From assembly GCF_014643175.1 (NCBI RefSeq), contig NZ_BMJH01000001.1:1401926-1465925 (forward strand): 64,000 nucleotides of DNA, written 5' to 3'. The stretch comes from Hoyosella rhizosphaerae (lineage in GTDB: Bacteria; Actinomycetota; Actinomycetes; Mycobacteriales; Mycobacteriaceae). This document shows, piece by piece, positions 1-9,000 of this stretch. The position numbers were made by a program, and so were the translations under genes. The notes under the pieces are model-generated. The model was not told where the DNA came from and did no database searches. It worked only from the letters and a program-made list of their open reading frames with translations. The number at the start of each line of letters is the position of its first letter. Within the stretch, counting starts at the first letter, position 1.

Positions 1-3000
1 CATCCACGAGCGTGCTCTCACTGATGTGGACACCTGGGTGGTTCCACGCGGTGAGCATTGTGGACTGTTCAGCATCCGACAGCAACGCGATGTCGCCCAC
101 CGGGGTTCCGGGTTCGCGCAGTACAGACTGGAGGATTCGTTGGAAACGATCCGCAAATGAGCGAACAGTGTCTTCATCGAAAAGGTCTGTGGCGAAGATG
201 AATCCTGCTTCGATCCCGTTGGGATTTCCTTCAGCGGTGGCATTTTCGCGCACGGAAAGTTGCAGGTCAAACTTCGAAACGTGGTCTTCGAATTTCACTG
301 GCTCGACGGTTAGGTCCGGGAGTTCGAGCCGCGCTTCAGGGTTGTTCTGGAATTCGATAAGAACCTGGAACAGTGGTGAATGCGCCGTGGAGCGGTCAGG
401 GCGGAGAATCTCAACGAGCCGTTCGAATGCAACATCCGCATGTGTAAACGCAGCAAGATCAACATCCTTTACTTGGTTAAGGAAACCCGCGAAAGGAACA
501 TTTTGGTCGATCTCCGTGCGCAAAACGAGCGTATTGACGAACATTCCGACAATTCCGTCGAGTTCCGCTTCGCCGCGTCCCGCCACTGGTGTGCCGATAG
601 CAAGATCATCTTTGCCAGACAGTCGTGAGACCAGCAGGGCCAAAGCGGCATGCATAACCATGAACATGGTGGCACCGTTGGCACGCCCAATGTCAGCGAG
701 CGCACGATGTGTTTCTGCGTCAATATCGAAACGAACAAGACCACCATGTAGCGAGGCGTTTAGCGGACGTGGACGATCCGCCGGAAGGTCAACGACATCG
801 GGAAGGCCAGCGAGCGTTCGCTTCCAGAACTCTGTCTGCTGGGCAAGTGCCGAGGTGGGGTCAGATTCCTCACCGAGTATCTTCCGTTGCCATATCGCGA
901 AGTCGGCGTACTGCACTGGCAACGGCGCCCACGAAGGGTTATCGCCGTGGAGTCGTGCATGGTAGGCGACCATCACATCCGTTGCCAGGGGCGACATAGA
1001 GAAGCCATCGGCGGCGATGTGGTGAACGACGATGACCAGCACGTGCTCGTCCGGCGCAAGCCTCAGCAGTTGCGCCCGAACAGGAACATCCTTGGTGACA
1101 TCGAAGCCTTGAGCCACATATTGCTCAATGGTCCTGACAAGATCGTGCCCGGCAGTGTCTATGGGCTTGAGGGCAAACACCATCTCGCCCGGCGGCAGGA
1201 TTACCTGCGCTGGCGTGTCACCCACACTTGGGAAAACTGTCCGCAACGATTCGTGTCGTGACACCACGTCTTGGATGGCGGTGTTGAGGACCGGCAGATT
1301 GAGTTGGCCCGAAAGTCGAATCGCCATCGGCACGTTATATGCCGCAGACGCGGTATCGAACTGGTTGATAAACCACATACGCTGCTGCGCGGACGACAGC
1401 GGAATGTTGTCCGGCCGTTCCTGCGGCACCAGCGGCGGCCGATTGTCGGTTTGTCGGGAATGACCCGAGATGCGGGTGGCGAGCTCAGCGACAGTCGGTG
1501 CATCGAACAGTTCTCGGACACCAATCTTGGTACCGAGCGCCATGTTTGCACGGGCAACGACTCGTGTCGCGATGAGGGAGTTGCCACCGACGTCGAAGAA
1601 ATTGTCATCAATGCTGACGCGTTCGAGTGCAAGCACATCCGCAAAGATTCCAACCAAAGTCTCTTCAATTGGGTTGGTTGGTGCGCGGAACTCCGTCGAA
1701 GACAATGTGAAGTCGGGCTCTGGGAGTGCCTTGCGATCAAGTTTGCCCGTGACGGCCAGGGGAATCACGTCAATCTCCATAATGACGGACGGCACCATGT
1801 ACGCCGGGAGGAACTCGGCGATGTGCTCTGTTAGTGCGTCCGTATCGACGACATGACCTTCGGCTGCGCGAACGTACGACACCAGCATGGTGGCACCCGA
1901 CGGGCTTGTCTTGCCCAGGGTGGCAGCAAAATTGAGGCTTCCGTGGCTAAGCAGCGCCGAGTCGATCTCGCCGAGCTCGATGCGGAAACCGCGCACCTTC
2001 ACCTGGAAGTCAGAACGGCCAAGGTACTCAAGTTGGTAGTCATCTACCCACCGCACGACATCACCGGTGCGGTACATTCGTTCGCCGATTTCGCCGTAGG
2101 GGTTGGCGACGAAACGGTTTGAGGTGAGGTCAAAGCGTTCGTGATATCCACGGCCAAGACCGAGCCCGGAGATGTACAGCTCCCCTGCCACGCCCTTGGG
2201 TACTGGTTGCAGCCGTGTATCGAGCACAACTGCGGTCACACCATTAAACAGCCGACCAATGCGCACCGGCTGACCTGGCTGCATCGCATCACTCAGGGTG
2301 GCAACAATGGTTGCCTCGGTGGGTCCGTAACCGTTGTACAAGTTGCGCCCGTGCGCCCACTCGTTGACGAGTTCCTGCGGTACCGCTTCACCGCCCACAA
2401 CGACAAACTCAAAATGGTCGACTTGTTCGCGGTCAACGGACGCAAGGCCTAGAGGCGTGATGAAACCGTGTGTGACACGGTGGTCCCGAATTACCGCGGT
2501 GAGTTCCTCACCACCGTAAACATGCGGTGGAACAATCACGATCGACGCACCAGCACCGAACGCCATCAGCACTTCAAGTAGTGACGCATCAAAGCTAGGC
2601 GACGCGAATGAGAGCACCCGTGAGTGTTGGGTGACCGATGGGTGCGCGACCATTGCTGGCGTGAAGTTGTCGAGCCCCCGGTGGGTAACCACCACACCCT
2701 TGGGCTTACCTGTCGATCCTGATGTGTAGATGAGGTATGCGGCATTCTCCAGCAGAATGGGAGCCCGCCGATCCGCATCAGCAATTGGTGCCGCCGAGGT
2801 ACGAGCGAGCCGGTCCTGGAACTCTGGAGAATCCAGGAACATCCACGGCACAAGGTCCGTGAGCGAGTCCCGATTGGCTGACAAGCTCAGACCCGCAACG
2901 GCGCCTGAATCAGTGAGCATGTGCTCAATTCGATCGCGCGGATACGTGGGGTCGACAGGAACGAACGCGCCGCCCGCTTTGGTCACGGACCATAGCGACA

Positions 3001-6000
3001 CTAGCCATTCAATCGAACGGGAGAATCCCATCGCGACGAAGTTTTCGGTGGTGACACCATCTTCGATAAGGATCCGGGCGATCTTGTTCGACAGCTCGTC
3101 AAGTTCCCTGTAGGTAATCTGCTTGTCGCCGTCGATGACTGCCGGCGCATCGTAGTCGCGGATTCCCATTGTGAGGAGGTCCGGCAACACTTCGATTCGA
3201 TTACCCGGACCACCGGTTATCGACGTGATTTCAGCCCGTTCTTCCGGGGTAAGAATGTCGATGCGGCTGACTGGCAGGTGAGGATCGCGGGTGGCGTTGT
3301 CGAGCAGCATGACAAAGCGCTCAGCGACCCCCCGCACAGTCTGGGCGGTAAAGAGGTCGGTTGCGTAGCGGATTCCTGCGCTTATGCCAGCAGGTCCGCC
3401 ATCGTACTTTTCGGACAGCACAAATTGGAGATCAAAGTTGGCGATCTCAATAGGTATCTCAACGAAGTCGACACTCAGATCCGGCAGATCTAGGCGTGGT
3501 TTTTCGTTGTTCTGGAATTCAACCATCACCTGAAAGAGCGGAGAATGAGCTTCGGACCGATGCGGGCTGAGTTGGTCAACCACTCGCTCGAACGGGACAT
3601 CAGCGTTACTGAAAGCGCCGAGGTCGACAGTTCTGGCCTGGTTAACGAGGTCGACAAATGTTTCATCAAGATCGACATGGGTGCGCAGCACCAATGTGTT
3701 GACGAACATTCCCACGAGATCGTCGAGTTCAGCTTCCCCACGTCCCGCAATTGGGGTTCCCACTGCGATGTCTTGGGTTCCGGAAAGTTTGGCCAACAGC
3801 AACGCGATCGCTGCGTGCATCACCATGAACACACTGGTGTTGTGTGCACGCGACAGGTCGATAATGCGCTGGTGGAGTTCTGCGGAGATCTCCAACTCCT
3901 CCACAGCACCGTGAAGTGATTGCTTTGCCGGCCGCGGCTTATCAACAGGCAGTTCGAGGACATCGGGAACCCCCGCTAGGGTCCTTTCCCAGTATCCCAA
4001 TTGGCTAGCTAGCAGCGAGCCATCGTCACCCTCATCGCCGAGTAGGTCTCGCTGCCACACAGCGAAATCCGTGTACTGCACAGGAAGCGGTTTCCAGTCC
4101 GGAGCCAATCCCGCTGCTCGGGCCGTGTAAGCAACGACAACATCGCGAGCGAGTGGGGCCAGCGAGAATCCGTCCGACGAAATGTGGTGCACAACGACGA
4201 GTAGGACGTGCTCGGTGGGATTGATGCGAAACAGCCTTGCCCGCAACGGAATATCCGCCGCAACGTCAAACCCTTCAAAGGCAAAAGCTGCAGCACGTGC
4301 CTGCATATCGGATTCGTCGTCAACCTGAACTGGTGTGAGGTCAATCTTCACATCATCGGCGGACATCACGACCTGAATTGGGCCGTCCGCGCTTTCCGGG
4401 TACACGGTGCGCAGAGTTTCGTGGCGTTCTACGACGTCACGCAGCGCGAGCTCTAGGGCGCGATCGTCGACTTTTCCGGTGAGGCGAACTGGTAGTGGTG
4501 AGTTGTACGCAGCGCTGTGTTTATCGAGTTGGTTGATAAACCACATTCGTTGCTGCGCCAGCGACACAGGAACGACCTCTGGACGCTCGATGCTAGTAAT
4601 ACGTGGTCGGGTACGCCCGGAGCCGCCTTCGGCTCGGACAGCGAGGGCGGCAACGCTTGGGGCGTCGAATAGGTCACGCACACCGAGGTTTGATCCGAGC
4701 GCATTGTTGACTCGCGCGATCAGCCTGGCCGCGATGAGGGAGTTTCCACCGATGTCAAAGAAGCTGGCTTGCACACTGACTCGGTCGAGCCCCAGAAGTT
4801 CAGCGAATACACCGCCGATGATTTGTTCGATGGGGCTTCGTGGCGCGACAAACTCGCTATCGGCAGCCACCCATTCGGGCACAACCAGAGCTTTTCGATC
4901 GAGTTTGCCTGTCGCTCCGAGTGGAAATTCGTCGAGAACCACGACTTGGCTGGGCACCATATAGGCCGGTAGCGCGTCGGCGGTTGCGGCGAGTAATTGC
5001 GGCACATCTAGTGAAGGGCCGCTGGGAACAACGTAGGCGATGAGCCGGTCCCCTGTGACGTCGTCGCGGTGCACAACAACAACGGCTTGCGCGACATCTG
5101 CACTGTCAAGCAGAACTGCCTCGATTTCTGGCAGTTCGATTCGGAGGCCACGTAGCTTGACCTGGAAATCTGTTCGCCCGATGTAATCGAGTTCGGTGCG
5201 GCCGTCCGCCATGACGCGCCACCGAACAAGGTCACCAGTGCGATACATTCGTTGACCTGCATCGCCGTATGGGTTTGCCACAAATCGGTCTGCGGTTAAG
5301 TCACCACGTTCGACATAGCCGCGGGCGAGTTGTACACCTGCGAGATACAACTCACCTGGCACACCAATCGGGGTGGGGCGGAGTCGACTGTCGAGCACAA
5401 ACACTTCGGTGTTCCACACTGGGGCACCGATCGGGACTGCAACCCGATCATCAGGTGTGTACTCGTGATAGGTGACGTCCACGGACGCTTCAGTCGGACC
5501 GTAAAGGTTGTGAATCTTGGCATCGCTGAGTGCGCGGAAGTCCTCCGTCACTGCGGGCGGCAAAGCTTCGCCACTGCAAAACACTTGGCGCACTGACGAC
5601 ATGATGCGACGCTGCTCTGCGGACAAGGCCGAAGCAAAAGTGGCAAGCATTGACGGCACGAAGTGCAAGGTTGTGACACCCGCGGAGTGGATCAGTTCCG
5701 CAAGGTAGGCGGGGTCGCGGTGGCCATCAGGTTTGGCGATGACGAGGCGAGCACCGACCTGGAGTGGCCAGAAGAATTCCCACACCGATACGTCAAAGGT
5801 GTAGGGCGTCTTCTGCAACACAACATCGTATGCTGTGAGGTGATACTCATTCTGCATCCACGCTAGGCGGTTTGCGATCCCGCGGTGCGGCACAGACACA
5901 CCCTTGGGCCTACCGGTTGAACCCGAGGTGAAGATGACATAGGCAGGATTGTCGGGACGTAGCGGCTGATGCCGATCGCTGTCTGTGATGGGTCCTGTTG

Positions 6001-9000
6001 AATACCCGTCGACAGCACTGTCACCGATCACGATGACTCGCGTGCCATTGTCTGGAGTGAAATCGGCGCGGTCAGAAACTAGCGCACATATCGGCTTTGC
6101 CAGATCGAGGACATACTGGTTGCGTTCCGCTGGGTTGTCGGGGTCGACGGGCACGTATGCTGCGCCGGACTTAACAATCGAGTACATGCCGACAAGCATT
6201 TCCAGCGACCTGCGCATGACGAGAGCAACATGCGTATCAGGTCCGGCACCGAGCTCGATGAGCTGCCGCGCCCCAGCATTCGTAATAGCGTCGAACTCTG
6301 CGTAGGTGAGCGTTTTGCCCGCGTACTCAATCGCTGGTGCTTCAGGCGTACGTTGTACCTGCTGCGCAAATACGTCCGTGAGAGTTGTTGCGTCAACGGA
6401 GACCGCAGTGTCGTTCAACGAATAGAGAAGCCGTCGACGTTCAGAATCGTCCATCAACGCCAGGTCGCCGATAGGTAGCTCCGGTCGTTCGGTTACCTGT
6501 TCGAGCACTCGCACGAACTGCTGAGCGAGACGAGCAATCGTCGCATGCTCAAAAATGTCGCTGGCGTAGGTTATTGACGCGTTCATGAGCCCGGGGGCAC
6601 CATCGTCGTCGAATTGCTCGGTGAGGATCACCTGCATATCGAACTTCGCGGTGGCCGTTCCAAGCGGTCGCACGTGGACGTCGAGCCCTGGAAGTTCGAC
6701 GCGAGCCTCGCCAAGGTTCTGGAATTCCAACATGACCTGGAACAGTGGCGGGTGTGCGGTAGATCGTTGTGGTGCTAGCTCCTCCACGAGGCGCTCGAAG
6801 GGCACATCTGCGTGGCTGAAAGCGCCGATGTCTACAGATTTTGCTTGTGCTAACAGGCTGGCGAAGTCGCTGTTCCAGTCGACGCTTGTACGTAGCACGA
6901 GGGTGTTGACGAACATGCCGACGAGGTCGTCGAGTGCCGCTTCACCGCGCCCTGCCACGGGCGTTCCGATGGTGATGTCATCCGAGCCAGATAAGCGCGA
7001 CAGCAGAGCCGCCAAGGCGGAGTGGACCACCATGAACAGCGTCGAGCTGCTGTCTGCTGAGATGGATCGCAGTTTGCTGTGCAACTCGGCTGGTACGGAG
7101 AACTGGTAGTCAGCACCGCGGAGCGACTGAACTGCTGGCCGCGGACGATCTGTCGGCAGTTCCAACAACTCTGGCGTCCCGGAGAGGGTCTCTCTCCAGT
7201 ACTCAAACTGTTGCGCAAGGATGCTGGTGGGGTCAGTTTCGCTGCCGAGGTACTCCTGTTGCCACAACGCGAAGTCGGCGTACTGAACCTCAAGCGGCGC
7301 CCAATCGGGCTCCGCCTTAGCCGCCCTATTGGTGTATGCCTGCACAAAATCGCGGGCTAGTGGCTGCAACGAGAAACCGTCGGCGGAAATGTGGTGGACA
7401 ACCAGTACGAGTGTGTGGTGTCGGGCATCACGACGAAATAGTGCGCACCGCAGCGGCAACTGTTTGGTGACGTCGAATCCTTCGGCGGCGAGGGCCGTGA
7501 TCTCTACCGTGAGTTCGTCAATGTCTTTGACCGGGCGCGGCGCCAGCTCAGGAACACTGTCATCGACGTTGTGAATGACCTGGTAAGCACCGTTGTCGCC
7601 CAGCGGGAATGTGGTTCGCAGAGATTCGTGGCGTTCGACGATGTCCTTCATCGCTTGCGCCACCGCAGCGGAGTCAAGGTCGCCGATGAGGTCAACGGCC
7701 ATAGGCACGTTGTACGCGGGCGAAGACGTGTCGTACTGGTTGAGGAACCAGATGCGCTGTTGCGCGTGCGACAACGGAATGATGTCAGGTCGAGGTTTGG
7801 CTTCGAGTTTCAGTCGGGTGCGACCGCCGAGGCTGTGCAGTTCGGCCCGCTGGGCGAGTCCACTTGGGGTGGCATACTCAAAAAGGTCTCGGACGGTGAT
7901 CTCGGAGTTCAGTGCCGCATTGATGCGGGACACCGCACGGGTCGCAACGAGTGAGTTGCCGCCGAGGTCGAAGAAGCTGTCATCGACGCTAACCGCGTCA
8001 ATGCCGAGGATGTCGGAAAACACCGCAACGATGAGTTCTTCCATCGGGTTTGTGGGGGCCCGAAAGCGGGAGCGACCAGTTCCTGTGAAATCAGGTTCCG
8101 GCAGCGCTTTGCGATCCAGTTTGCCGACCGGGTTTAGTGGGACCTCGGCAATCGGCACGAACACAGTCGGCACCATGTGCGACGGTAGGAACTCTCCGAG
8201 GTGTTGTTGAAGATCCTCGGTGGTGCTGGTCTCCCCGTCGCGGTATTTCACGTATGCCACAAGCACGGTGTCACCGCTGGGGCCCTCTACGCCCAGAGTT
8301 GCAGCGAACCCGATGCTGGGGTGCGCCGAAAGTACCGCGTCGATCTCGCCGAGTTCGATGCGGAATCCACGCACCTTGACCTGGAAGTCTGATCGTCCAA
8401 CGTATTCGATGGTCAGGTTGTTCGTACGCGGCGCGTGTGCCCACCGTGCGAGGTCGCCGGATCGGTACATCCGAGCACCTGCGGGCCCATACGGGTCGGC
8501 CACAAACCTGGTCGATGTGAGGTCAAAGCGTTCGTGGTAGCCGCGGGCAAGGCCAAGGCCACTGATGTACAACTCACCTGGCACTCCGAGCGGGACCGGT
8601 TGCATACGCCCGTCGAGGATGACCATTCGCGTTCCGCGAATTGGTCCACCAATGGAGATCGGATCGTCCGCAGTCAGGGGTTCGCTGATAGCCGTGACGA
8701 TCGTTGTTTCTGTGGGCCCGTAAACATTGTGGAAGACGTGGCCTTCAGACCATTTTGCGAGCAACTCGCGAGGGAGTGCTTCACCGCCGACAGCGAGCTG
8801 ACGTAGGTGCTCAAGGCCGCCGTGCTCGACGGAGGCAAGCGCAAGCGGGGTGATAAACGCGTGTGTGACCTGTTTGTCTTCGAGAATGGCGCGTAGATCG
8901 TCGCCACCATACACAGTCGTGGGAACGAGGATCATCGTCACGCCATTGCCGAGGCTGAACAGCATTTCGTGAAGCGAGGCGTCGAAGCTTGGCGACGACA